Made by a program: the position numbers and the translations under genes. From a virus: a stretch of 28,283 bases of DNA. Shown piece after piece: positions 1-5,374 of this stretch. The notes below the pieces were generated by a model. The model saw only the letters and a program-made list of their open reading frames with translations, searched no databases and was not told where the DNA came from. The stretch spans positions 1-28,283 of the IMG/VR virus record IMGVR_UViG_3300009285_000347. The stretch is one strand, 5' to 3'. Positions within the stretch are counted from its first letter, which is position 1. Each line of letters opens with the position of its first letter.

Positions 1-53
1 TACCTTTAGTGTCTTAGGGCCAGGATCTAAGGTGTGTAAGGCAAGGAAGGACC

Positions 54-236
54 TTGAGAGACGCTACCGCTCTCTCAAACTCTCACGGTCCTGCAAGCCT
101 GAGAAGCTGCGGCTTGCAGGCATGTTCTTGATTCGACTTCTTTTAGGGCTGAACCAGGCTTGGGAGACTACGGGTATGGTTCGAGGGGATGTAGATTGGG
201 GAGGTTCTTTCCCGCTTACGCTATCGCTTACGCGGG
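54..236. other. Cluster of four hairpins in non-coding DNA
   Basis: No credible gene is seen in the first 300 bases. Four inverted repeats follow each other: TTGAGAGA (54-61) with TCTCTCAA (71-78); CCTGCAAGCC (90-99) with GGCTTGCAGG (111-120), a perfect 10-bp stem with an 11-nt loop; GAACCA (151-156) with TGGTTC (177-182); and CCCGC (211-215) with GCGGG (232-236). The last contains a direct repeat GCTTACGC at 214-221 and 226-233. This density of stems suggests a structured RNA, perhaps the 5' part of the candidate RNA at 311-607 or a separate one cut by the window edge. The reading frame at 32-244 and its antisense partner look like chance frames over these stems. Strand and class are not known. 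Confidence 0.4.
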
Positions 237-276
237 GGACGTGAGGTATAGGCATGGGGGTATAATCTAAGGCTTT

Positions 277-305
277 TTACCATATAGCTTCAGTTGTGTT
301 ATGCT
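277..305 (+). promoter_or_regulatory. Weak promoter candidate before the structured RNA
   Basis: TTACCA (277-282, 4 of 6 matches to the -35 consensus) is followed after 17 bases by TATGCT (300-305, 4 of 6 matches to -10). Transcription would start near 312, where the base-paired region begins. A perfect TATAAT at 261-266 has no -35 partner at the right distance. This is a guess based on spacing only. Confidence 0.2.
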
Positions 306-310
306 ATTAA

Positions 311-607
311 GTGGGGGAGTGGGGTCTGACCTGTTCTGCCCGTCCAGCATTCTTGGGTCAGGATCTACCGGCTTACTTTCACCATACCACTACGGTATGG
401 CCCTATTGGGTTGCGTCGCGCTTATGACGCCCGTCACGGCGGTTTCGCGGTCGCTCGTATGACAGCCTCGGTATGAGAACTGCCAGCCGGTTCCTTCGGT
501 CCACTCCCTACAACGATGCTCATCTTTACGGCTTGCCCGCCTTAAGAGACTTGGGCCGTATTGACGTAGCCGACGCCGCCCGCTATTTTTGGGCGATCAA
601 TGACGGC
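311..607 (+). ncRNA. Candidate structured non-coding RNA, class unknown
   Basis: The region lacks a convincing reading frame but folds extensively. Stems seen: TCTGACC (325-331) with GGTCAGG (356-362); CCATACC (382-388) with GGTATGG (394-400); GCGTC (413-417) with GACGC (426-430); ACCGGC (367-372) with GCCGGT (486-491), a long-range helix; and GCCGTATTGA (555-564) with TCAAT-G-ACGGC (597-607), 10 bp with one bulge, enclosing CGCCC (577-581) with GGGCG (591-595). Two stems gain a G-U pair only when read on the + strand (T325 with G362, and CCGG with TCGG near 487-499), which favours a + strand transcript. A weak promoter-like pair (TTACCA, 17 bp, TATGCT) lies just before it. Large ornate RNAs such as GOLLD and ROOL are known from phages, but I cannot match this one to either. 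The boundaries are approximate. Confidence 0.35.
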
Positions 608-611
608 AAGT

Positions 612-770
612 TCAACGTTTTGCTGTGTTGTAGCCGAACATGAGCTTGGGTTGAGGCTTTTTCTTCTTTCGGTTCTCGTGTTCAAGAAATTTCACATAAT
701 TGTCGCACTCAGGGCAGGGCACCCTTCTTTTCCTGGGCCTCATCCCCTGCTTGCATTTCGAACAAAGCAT
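612..770 (-). CDS. Small zinc-ribbon protein, function unknown
   Basis: This is a 52-residue basic protein with two CxxC knuckles, C3-C6 and C19-C22, separated by 12 residues, followed by a lysine/arginine-rich stretch (NRKKKKPQPK) and a basic C-terminus. This is the layout of small zinc ribbons that bind nucleic acid or other proteins. The ATG at 770 is preferred over the one at 809 because AGGGA lies just upstream of it, and because the longer start would begin inside the loop of a hairpin at 788-820. It stands alone on the - strand, about 470 bases from the leftward operon, and its 3' end abuts the candidate RNA. No specific role can be given. The cysteine spacing supports it being real despite its size. 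Confidence 0.6.
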   Translation of the reverse strand: MLCSKCKQGMRPRKRRVPCPECDNYVKFLEHENRKKKKPQPKLMFGYNTAKR

Positions 771-787
771 ATCATCCCTGCAAATAG

Positions 788-820
788 ATAGGGGCACCCG
801 TATACTCAAGGTGCCCCTAT
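788..820. other. Perfect 11-bp hairpin
   Basis: ATAGGGGCACC (788-798) pairs perfectly with GGTGCCCCTAT (810-820) around an 11-nt loop. On the + strand no T-run follows. On the - strand the next bases are CTATTTG, a weak T-tract. It could be a terminator for leftward read-through, or a leader hairpin 17 bases upstream of the - strand zinc-ribbon start at 770. Confidence 0.5.
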
Positions 821-1070
821 TGCCTTGCCGTCTCGGTCAATTTCCTGGGCGTTGGCGATGCAGCGCCAGCCGCCGCGCGCGCGGTCGGGCCGACCACTAA
901 CAAGTATGTGACAATGATGGTTAGGCCTGTTTTCATGGCCTGAGAAGCCTAGCCTGAGAAGTCTGGTGGCGGGGAGGCCCTAAAGATAGGGGCCGGTGAA
1001 AGCGTAGGCGTTTCAATCCTTGTTTCCCTGGATCCGGGCCTCCCGCGCCATTGAGGTCGCTGATCGGGCG
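821..1070. other. Non-coding, structure-rich segment with competing helices
   Basis: No gene is supported here. GGGAGGCCC (972-980) can pair perfectly with GGGCCTCCC (1036-1044), while the overlapping GGCCCT (976-981) can instead pair with AGGGGCC (988-994) with one bulged base. TGAAA (997-1001) pairs with TTTCA (1011-1015) inside the larger loop. GCCTGAGAAG occurs at 938-947 and 952-961, and again in the loop region of the hairpin at 90-120. The mutually exclusive stems look like a structured RNA or switch, but no known class is recognised. Confidence 0.35.
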
Positions 1071-1072
1071 AC

Positions 1073-1127
1073 AAATAAAAAACCCATCGGCTGCGTGACG
1101 CCTCATAGAGGAGCCTATCCGATGGGT
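1073..1127 (-). terminator. Rho-independent terminator of the leftward operon
   Basis: Read on the - strand, ACCCATCGG (1127-1119) pairs perfectly with CCGATGGGT (1090-1082), and the 3' arm runs straight into TTTTTTATTTG. A small inner stem (CCTC-TAT-GAGG) sits in the loop. It lies about 115 bases after the last leftward gene, which is where the end of that transcript is expected. There is no T-run on the + side, so it is one-directional. Confidence 0.8.
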
Positions 1128-1240
1128 CTTGGAGGTTTTACCTCCGGGGATGCCAAGGAAAATGCTCCCCTTGAACGTCACGCGATGGGAAATGTAAGAA
1201 ACTTCCTGGAAAAGTCAAATTCTTTTTTGTGACTACTTTT

Positions 1241-1414
1241 CTAATACTCCGTGTTCTGCATCTCTACTTCCCGCGCATCCCTTCTCGCACAGTCGATTGC
1301 GGCAACAGCCATGACGACGATCACGGCCACCAATAGCCCAACTATCACGCTCCCGAGCACATCCAGGCATCCATCCCTGAATCGGTACCACTTGTAACGA
1401 GTATCACGATTCAT
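1241..1414 (-). CDS. Small single-pass membrane protein, unknown
   Basis: This is a 57-residue protein with one strong hydrophobic helix (residues about 20-40: VLGSVIVGLLVAVIVVMAVA), a basic N-terminus (MNRDTRYKWYRFRD) and a charged C-terminus. By the positive-inside rule the N-terminus would be cytoplasmic. The start at 1414 is chosen over an upstream ATG at 1459 because it forms an ATGA overlap with the stop of the preceding gene and has GGAAGAG upstream. It is the last gene of the leftward operon. Small phage membrane proteins include holins, spanins and superinfection-exclusion proteins. Nothing here decides between them, and no lysis genes are adjacent. Confidence 0.6.
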   Translation of the reverse strand: MNRDTRYKWYRFRDGCLDVLGSVIVGLLVAVIVVMAVAAIDCARRDAREVEMQNTEY

Positions 1415-1674
1415 AACTCTTCCAGACCATAATACCTCAGCATGGACAGTTTTGCCCACTCGATCACGGCCAGGACAGCCAGGGCTCCTCCGTCCTGGAC
1501 TTCCTCACTGATGACGATCCTGCCGCCCGTCGTGTATACCGGATTCCCGACCGTCCCGATCAACTCCTGGAACCGTGCGGAATCCTGCGGGGGGAAGATG
1601 ATGATCGACGGGCGCTCCCGGAACTGCACCCCGAGCGCAACCTCGGCGGGGGTGGCTGGACGTATTGTAGGCAT
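1411..1674 (-). CDS. Hypothetical protein (87 aa)
   Basis: The protein has 87 residues and no recognised family. It starts 7 bases after the RNA ligase stop and its stop overlaps the next start as ATGA, so it is probably made by coupled translation within the operon. It has a proline-rich N-terminus (MPTIRPATPAEV), a middle predicted as strands, and a hydrophobic helix-like C-terminal segment (ALAVLAVIEWAKLSMLRYYG). There is no signal peptide and no cysteine. The function is unknown; its tight packing in the operon is the main evidence that it is expressed. Confidence 0.6.
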   Translation of the reverse strand: MPTIRPATPAEVALGVQFRERPSIIIFPPQDSARFQELIGTVGNPVYTTGGRIVISEEVQDGGALAVLAVIEWAKLSMLRYYGLEEL

Positions 1675-1681
1675 GGGCGAT

Positions 1682-2338
1682 TCAAAAGTCCCTAAATTTG
1701 AGCTTCCACATCACGCGATTCCCTCCCCGATCCAGCAGGAGGGGGACCGTCCGAGCCACGACCCCCTCAGCCTGAAGGCCGCGACCGCCATCTTCCACGG
1801 CCGTATAACTCATGCCCGTGTCACGGAACACGTGCTTGAGGTCGTCGAATCTACTAGGCAGCCAGTTTGCGTAAGTCCCGACATGGGTCACTGGACTCAC
1901 GCCCAGGATAGCAGCCACGGCGCTGATGTTGTCGGGTTCCAACCACAACTGCCCAACCCTCACGTCAAACAACCTGAAGGATACGGTGTTTCTATAGAGG
2001 CCACCGCCCTTCTGAATCTTGGGGCCATAGCCCTCTCCGAACAGCGTCGCATCCGCGTCTCCACGATCTGCAAATGCAGCCTGCATTTTCTCAGGAGAAA
2101 ATGTCTCACTCAGGTATTGCATCAGCGACACATGCATCATTGCCTCATCTGTGCGCCCCCCGAAGATCACGGAACCAGAGCGGTCCAGATTGACGCGCAC
2201 GTTCGTCCCGTCAATCTTCTCGGTTAGATACCACTCCTTCACCAGTCCGAACTCCGGCATACGAAGCTCGTCAACCAGAACCTTGTGTTTTACCATGTCC
2301 CGCACGTAAAGCGTCTCGATCTTTGGGTAAGTGATCAT
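1682..2338 (-). CDS. RNA ligase family protein (Rnl2-like adenylating domain)
   Basis: This 218-residue protein has the nucleotidyltransferase motifs of ATP-dependent RNA ligases in order: motif I EKIDGTN with the predicted AMP-accepting Lys41, GGRTD near 60-64, motif III LFGEGYG with Glu102, motif IIIa FRLFDV near 121-126, motif IV EGVV at 191-194, and motif V WKLKF at 211-215. These enzymes seal RNA ends through an enzyme-AMP intermediate, and phages use them to repair tRNAs cut by host anticodon nucleases. T4 Rnl2 has 334 residues with a C-terminal domain. This protein stops right after motif V, so it is essentially the catalytic domain alone and may need a partner or act on a special substrate. 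Its start overlaps the preceding stop (ATGA). The family call is firm; the substrate is not known. Confidence 0.88.
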   Translation of the reverse strand: MITYPKIETLYVRDMVKHKVLVDELRMPEFGLVKEWYLTEKIDGTNVRVNLDRSGSVIFGGRTDEAMMHVSLMQYLSETFSPEKMQAAFADRGDADATLFGEGYGPKIQKGGGLYRNTVSFRLFDVRVGQLWLEPDNISAVAAILGVSPVTHVGTYANWLPSRFDDLKHVFRDTGMSYTAVEDGGRGLQAEGVVARTVPLLLDRGGNRVMWKLKFRDF

Positions 2339-2529
2339 TTCCCGATTCCCTGTATCGCCTCCGACAGGTCCACGAGGGCACTATACGCCTTCCCGGACTG
2401 CTCCTTGACCTGGGGGAATGTGAACGGGATCTCGTTCACGCTCATGGCGAATGTCTTGAGTGCCGACGTAAACTCCACCTGCTTGGCCTTAAACGCCTTC
2501 TCCGCCTTGTTCATCCGTATCCGCGCCAT
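2335..2529 (-). CDS. Hypothetical small helical protein (64 aa)
   Basis: This 64-residue, lysine- and alanine-rich protein is predicted to be mostly helical, with no recognised domain. A strong Shine-Dalgarno site (GGAGG, in the context GGAGGCTCAGCA) sits 7 bases before the ATG. The stop overlaps the start of the RNA ligase as ATGA, so the ligase is probably translated by coupling to this gene. It may be a partner of the ligase, but that is inference from the overlap only. The same GGAGGCTCA leader precedes three genes on the other strand. Confidence 0.65.
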   Translation of the reverse strand: MARIRMNKAEKAFKAKQVEFTSALKTFAMSVNEIPFTFPQVKEQSGKAYSALVDLSEAIQGIGK

Positions 2530-2554
2530 TGCTGAGCCTCCTTACTGATGCTAA

Positions 2555-2758
2555 TCATAGCAGTGTCTCCAGATAATTAGCCATCGCTACCGTTGCCCGA
2601 CTCTGTCGTAGCAAGACGACCAGCTTCTTGATCGTGGCGATCTCCACGCGATGAACCAACTCCATATCAGTCTCGTTCTCCACACGTCGCAACGCGAAAT
2701 AGTCCGACACGTCTAGCAAGCCGTCTATCTCGGGGTCGTCGTCAAGGTCGGGATTCAT
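2555..2758 (-). CDS. Hypothetical protein (67 aa)
   Basis: The protein has 67 residues with a very acidic N-terminus (MNPDLDDDPEIDGLLD) followed by helix-forming sequence. It is not recognised. The ATG lies two bases after the stop of the upstream gene, and no Shine-Dalgarno site is visible, so translation is likely coupled to that gene. There are no cysteines or membrane segments. The acidic head could suggest a DNA-mimic or protein-binding role, but nothing beyond composition supports this. Confidence 0.55.
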   Translation of the reverse strand: MNPDLDDDPEIDGLLDVSDYFALRRVENETDMELVHRVEIATIKKLVVLLRQSRATVAMANYLETLL

Positions 2759-2760
2759 AG

Positions 2761-3027
2761 TTAGGAGGATAGTAGTTCGCCATCGTCTTCCTGTTCGGTA
2801 ATGTGATCCGCTACATGCCGCAGGAACATCGCCACGGCTCCAATGTCTACCCCATCACCGTTCGTCATGCCTCGGACGTGGATGTTGTAGCGCCCGTCCA
2901 CCTCGCACATTTCTATCCCGTCACCATTCCTCTCCGTGTGCGGCACCAGTAGCACCAGCGCGGGGGCAGTCGTGCAAATGCTCCGTAATACTATCGTGAA
3001 TAGACGATCAGGCGCGTTCTCGGTCAT
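2761..3027 (-). CDS. Hypothetical protein (88 aa)
   Basis: This is an 88-residue protein of unknown family. The start at 3027 (MTENAPDRLF) is chosen because its A is also the last base of the upstream stop (TGATG) and AGGAGAAG lies just before it. An ATG at 3102 in the same frame would overlap the upstream gene by 76 bases and has no such site. An N-terminal hydrophobic stretch (FTIVLRSICTTAPALVLLV, about residues 10-28) is followed by strand-like sequence and an acidic C-terminus. The hydrophobic stretch is too polar in its middle to call a membrane helix with confidence. Confidence 0.6.
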   Translation of the reverse strand: MTENAPDRLFTIVLRSICTTAPALVLLVPHTERNGDGIEMCEVDGRYNIHVRGMTNGDGVDIGAVAMFLRHVADHITEQEDDGELLSS

Positions 3028-3374
3028 CAACTTCTCCTGTTTCCCAACACCCGCGATGCCCGAATGTCCACAAGCCACGTCTTCGACGCTTCCTCCATGC
3101 ACCCCGTAGACGCCAGCAATGCCCCAGGGATGAGGATATACTGCCGATTATCCCGGTGCCACGGCGTAACAAGCGGGCTATCCCACCCGCTGTCCCAGGA
3201 CTCGTGACAAGCCTTCTTGTGAGCCGCCTGGATCGTGTTGGCTTTGATAGCCACGGCTAATGCCTGATCCACGGCCTTCTTGCCGATCTGGTAGAACTTC
3301 CACCGACACACGTTCGCGGCATGGCAATCCCTGGCAAACCGCTCCTGGGTAGACTGAGACATCGCAAGAGACAT
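3027..3374 (-). CDS. Hypothetical protein (115 aa)
   Basis: The protein has 115 residues and no recognised domain. It contains a helical N-terminal half rich in Ala/Lys (ALAVAIKANTIQAAHKKAC) and several Trp and His residues (WDSGWDSPLVTPWHRD). The start at 3374 lies 3 bases after the regulator's stop, with GAGGA about 10 bases upstream; an alternative ATG at 3362 would shorten it by four residues. The stop shares a base with the next start. It is second in the leftward operon, directly after the HTH regulator, so it is probably expressed early. The function is unknown. Confidence 0.6.
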   Translation of the reverse strand: MSLAMSQSTQERFARDCHAANVCRWKFYQIGKKAVDQALAVAIKANTIQAAHKKACHESWDSGWDSPLVTPWHRDNRQYILIPGALLASTGCMEEASKTWLVDIRASRVLGNRRS

Positions 3375-3377
3375 GTT

Positions 3378-3599
3378 CTATATCCTCGGATCTTCCCGCG
3401 TGAATAGTTTGTCTACCGGCACGTCCAGTATCTCAGACAACATCATCTTTAGACGCTTTGGGGCAACGCGCTTCCCGTTACATATCTTCCCCAGGTAGGA
3501 CTGACTGCACCCGTAACCCCGACGCCGGACCTCAGTAGCTACCTTCCCCTGATACCGATACCTGGACATGATGATCGCTGCCTTGAGTATTAGCTGCAT
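3378..3599 (-). CDS. HTH transcriptional regulator, Xre/Cro-like
   Basis: This 73-residue protein fits a compact lambda-repressor/Cro-type helix-turn-helix. A turn and recognition-helix region (GCSQSYLGKICNGKR) is followed by a helix (APKRLKMMLSEILDV) and the PVDKLF ending typical of Xre proteins. GGAG lies 8 bases before the ATG at 3599, which supports this start over the internal one at 3569. It is the first gene of the leftward operon and borders a divergent control region with inverted operator-like repeats, as phage Cro/repressor genes do. It has no C-terminal dimerisation or cleavage domain, so it is more Cro-like than CI-like. The DNA-binding call rests on sequence pattern. Confidence 0.7.
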   Translation of the reverse strand: MQLILKAAIIMSRYRYQGKVATEVRRRGYGCSQSYLGKICNGKRVAPKRLKMMLSEILDVPVDKLFTREDPRI

Positions 3600-3642
3600 G
3601 TGGAATCTCCATCGGAGAAAACTGTGACAAGCGTAACGATTC

Positions 3643-3678
3643 TTGTGTTAAGATAAGCACATTAGACACTTTTGGCAA
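3643..3678 (-). promoter_or_regulatory. Leftward promoter with overlapping operator half-site
   Basis: On the - strand TTGCCA (3678-3673, 5 of 6 matches to -35) is followed after 17 bases by TATCTT (3655-3650, 4 of 6 matches to -10). Transcription would start near 3643, about 44 bases before the HTH gene. The 8-mer TTGTGTTA (3643-3650 on the + strand) covers the -10 edge and start site, and its exact inverse TAACACAA occurs at 3751-3758 beside the rightward promoter. A protein bound there would block this promoter. Confidence 0.5.
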
Positions 3679-3707
3679 GAAAATTGTTGAGAAAAATGAA
3701 TTTGCGT

Positions 3708-3720
3708 AACATATTATGTT
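3708..3720. promoter_or_regulatory. Palindromic operator candidate
   Basis: AACATA-T-TATGTT is a perfect 6+1+6 palindrome midway between the two divergent promoters, in an AT-rich stretch. The heptamer GCGTAAC occurs both at its left edge (3704-3710) and at 3631-3637. The inverted 8-mers at 3643-3650 and 3751-3758 flank it. This is a plausible binding site for the adjacent HTH protein; the assignment is inference. Confidence 0.4.
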
Positions 3721-3765
3721 TTAAGTTGTTGCGATGAGTAGTCCAATTCATAACACAAATTAAAC

Positions 3766-3794
3766 TTGACAGAAACTACCAAGTATGCCATTAT
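3766..3794 (+). promoter_or_regulatory. Rightward promoter of the packaging/structural operon
   Basis: A perfect -35 TTGACA (3766-3771) is followed after 17 bases by CATTAT (3789-3794, 4 of 6 matches), which is preceded by TGC, an extended -10 element. Transcription would start near 3800. The inverted 8-mer TAACACAA (3751-3758) lies just upstream. This placement puts the ATG at 3785 inside the promoter and so argues that terminase starts at 3830. Confidence 0.6.
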
Positions 3795-3829
3795 CCAAGC
3801 AAATTATACTACATATGGGGCCTCTACGG

Positions 3830-5371
3830 ATGGCTAAGAAGAACGATGCTCCTGTCTGGTCGCCACAGCCCGGGCCTCAAGCCCTTGCTATAGGAACGAA
3901 GCTATGGTGCGATGAGTTGTTGTTCGGGGGTTCTCGCGGCGGCGGGAAGTCGGAGTTTATGCTGATGGACTTCTTCATGGACGTGAAGGAGTGGAAGAAT
4001 AAGTGGCACGGAGTCCTCTTTCGGCGCAGTTACCCACAACTGGACGATATCGTTCAACGGGCACAAGAGATATACCGGGCCTGCACCGGACAGGATGGCT
4101 GGAGATCCGGCGACTATACCTACAAGTTCCCAGGTGGTTCAACCCTCAAGTTCCGACATCTGGACAATGACGCCGACGCTTCTAACTATCTGGGGCACAG
4201 CTACGGATGGGTAGGTTTCGAGGAATTGACCCAGTGGTCTACGGATGGCCCCTATAAGAAGCTCCTGGCGACTGTTAGGTCTACGACCAAAGGGCTTCCG
4301 AAACGGATACGGTCCACGTCAAATCCAGGGTCTGTGGGGCATGGGTGGGTCAAAAGACGATTCATAGACATGGCCCCCGAAGGGTCAGTGCCGTTCAGGG
4401 AAGAAAAGTCCGGCATGACTCGGATGTTTATTCGATCCCGTGTCCAAGACAACAAGATTCTCCTCCAGAACGATCCCGGCTATGTGGGACGCATCAGGGC
4501 AGCAGCTGCAGGGAACAAGCAGCTTCTCAGGGCGTGGCTCTACGGGGATTGGGACGTATTCTTCGGTCAATTCTTCAGTAGTTTCGATCCCAAGATCCAT
4601 AAGGTTGATCCCCTGAAGGTATTACCAAATGGCAAGGTTCCATCGCATTGGCGCATCGAGGGGAGCCTCGACTACGGGGAGTCCAAACCTACCGCCTTCT
4701 GTTTGTGGGCGACGAATGAGCACTGGGAATCATACCTCATCGCTGAATACTACAAGTCCGGCCTCTGGTTGAGTGAGCATGTGTCTGGGATCTGGACCCT
4801 TTGCCAGTATTGCCCATATACCAACGGGAGAATGCCGGAACGGATATGGGCAGACCCTCAGATATTCTATACACGGGCCTCCGCTAACTCTGCTACGATG
4901 AACCGGATGGTTGCGGATGTGTTCAAGAACGATAGCAAGGGACAACTTAAACTCGTGAAGTCCAACCGTGACCGGGTAGCCGGATGGCGATTCCTCAAAA
5001 ACCAAATGGCGGTAAAATTCGGGCCGGACGGAGAAATGGTCCGCAGACCAAAAATCTTCTACTTCCCCGAATGTGAGGAGTTTGAACGCACGACCCTTGG
5101 TGCCGTCTATGCCGGGTCGGAGGAGTCACCATCCGAGGATATGGACACCGACGGAGAGGATCACCTTCAGGATAGCGCTCGATACTTTGTGATGGGATCT
5201 CACAGGGCCAACGCAGTCAAGGATACTCGTAAAGAGTCTGGATTGAGCGCGTCCTATGTGTTTGGACGTAACCGCAAGGCCCGTAAGGGCATGACTATGA
5301 GACGAGAAGCCCCGATGATTACGCCAATGCAGTTGTGGCCGAGAAGCGAAACTGAAACAATGGTGGCCTAA
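3830..5371 (+). CDS. terL: Terminase large subunit
   Basis: This is the 513-residue motor and nuclease that packages DNA into the prohead through the portal. The ATPase half shows Walker A GGSRGGGKS (33-41), a Walker B-like YGWVGFEE (125-132) with the catalytic acidic pair, and the coupling motif STSNPG (162-167). The RNase H-like nuclease half shows GSLDYG with Asp281, WADP with Asp342, and an acidic cluster DGEDHLQDSARY (441-452). In-frame ATGs at 3785 and 3815 lack ribosome binding sites, and the first lies inside the promoter. The start at 3830 (MAKKND) has GGGG 9 bases upstream and is preferred, though this site is weak. The portal gene follows after 3 bases. No small terminase subunit is recognised in this window. 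Confidence 0.95.
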   Translation: MAKKNDAPVWSPQPGPQALAIGTKLWCDELLFGGSRGGGKSEFMLMDFFMDVKEWKNKWHGVLFRRSYPQLDDIVQRAQEIYRACTGQDGWRSGDYTYKFPGGSTLKFRHLDNDADASNYLGHSYGWVGFEELTQWSTDGPYKKLLATVRSTTKGLPKRIRSTSNPGSVGHGWVKRRFIDMAPEGSVPFREEKSGMTRMFIRSRVQDNKILLQNDPGYVGRIRAAAAGNKQLLRAWLYGDWDVFFGQFFSSFDPKIHKVDPLKVLPNGKVPSHWRIEGSLDYGESKPTAFCLWATNEHWESYLIAEYYKSGLWLSEHVSGIWTLCQYCPYTNGRMPERIWADPQIFYTRASANSATMNRMVADVFKNDSKGQLKLVKSNRDRVAGWRFLKNQMAVKFGPDGEMVRRPKIFYFPECEEFERTTLGAVYAGSEESPSEDMDTDGEDHLQDSARYFVMGSHRANAVKDTRKESGLSASYVFGRNRKARKGMTMRREAPMITPMQLWPRSETETMVA

Positions 5372-5374
5372 GAA

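Noticed and set aside
170-200. GGTTCGAG, resembling a tRNA T-loop
   Set aside because: No matching T-stem, anticodon arm or acceptor stem could be built around it; no tRNA was found in the window.
1008-1035. GTTTCAATCC, similar to the end of some CRISPR repeats
   Set aside because: It occurs once here with no second repeat or spacer, so no array is present.
933-1181. An 82-codon - strand frame
   Set aside because: It reads through the terminator at 1073-1127 and the competing stems, and lacks protein-like character.
1442-2227. A 261-codon + strand frame opposite the RNA ligase and its neighbour
   Set aside because: It is antisense to a gene with clear ligase motifs and shows no domain or ribosome binding site.
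3785-3829. Upstream starts for the terminase at 3785 and 3815
   Set aside because: Both lack a Shine-Dalgarno site and the first lies within the -10 region of the predicted promoter.
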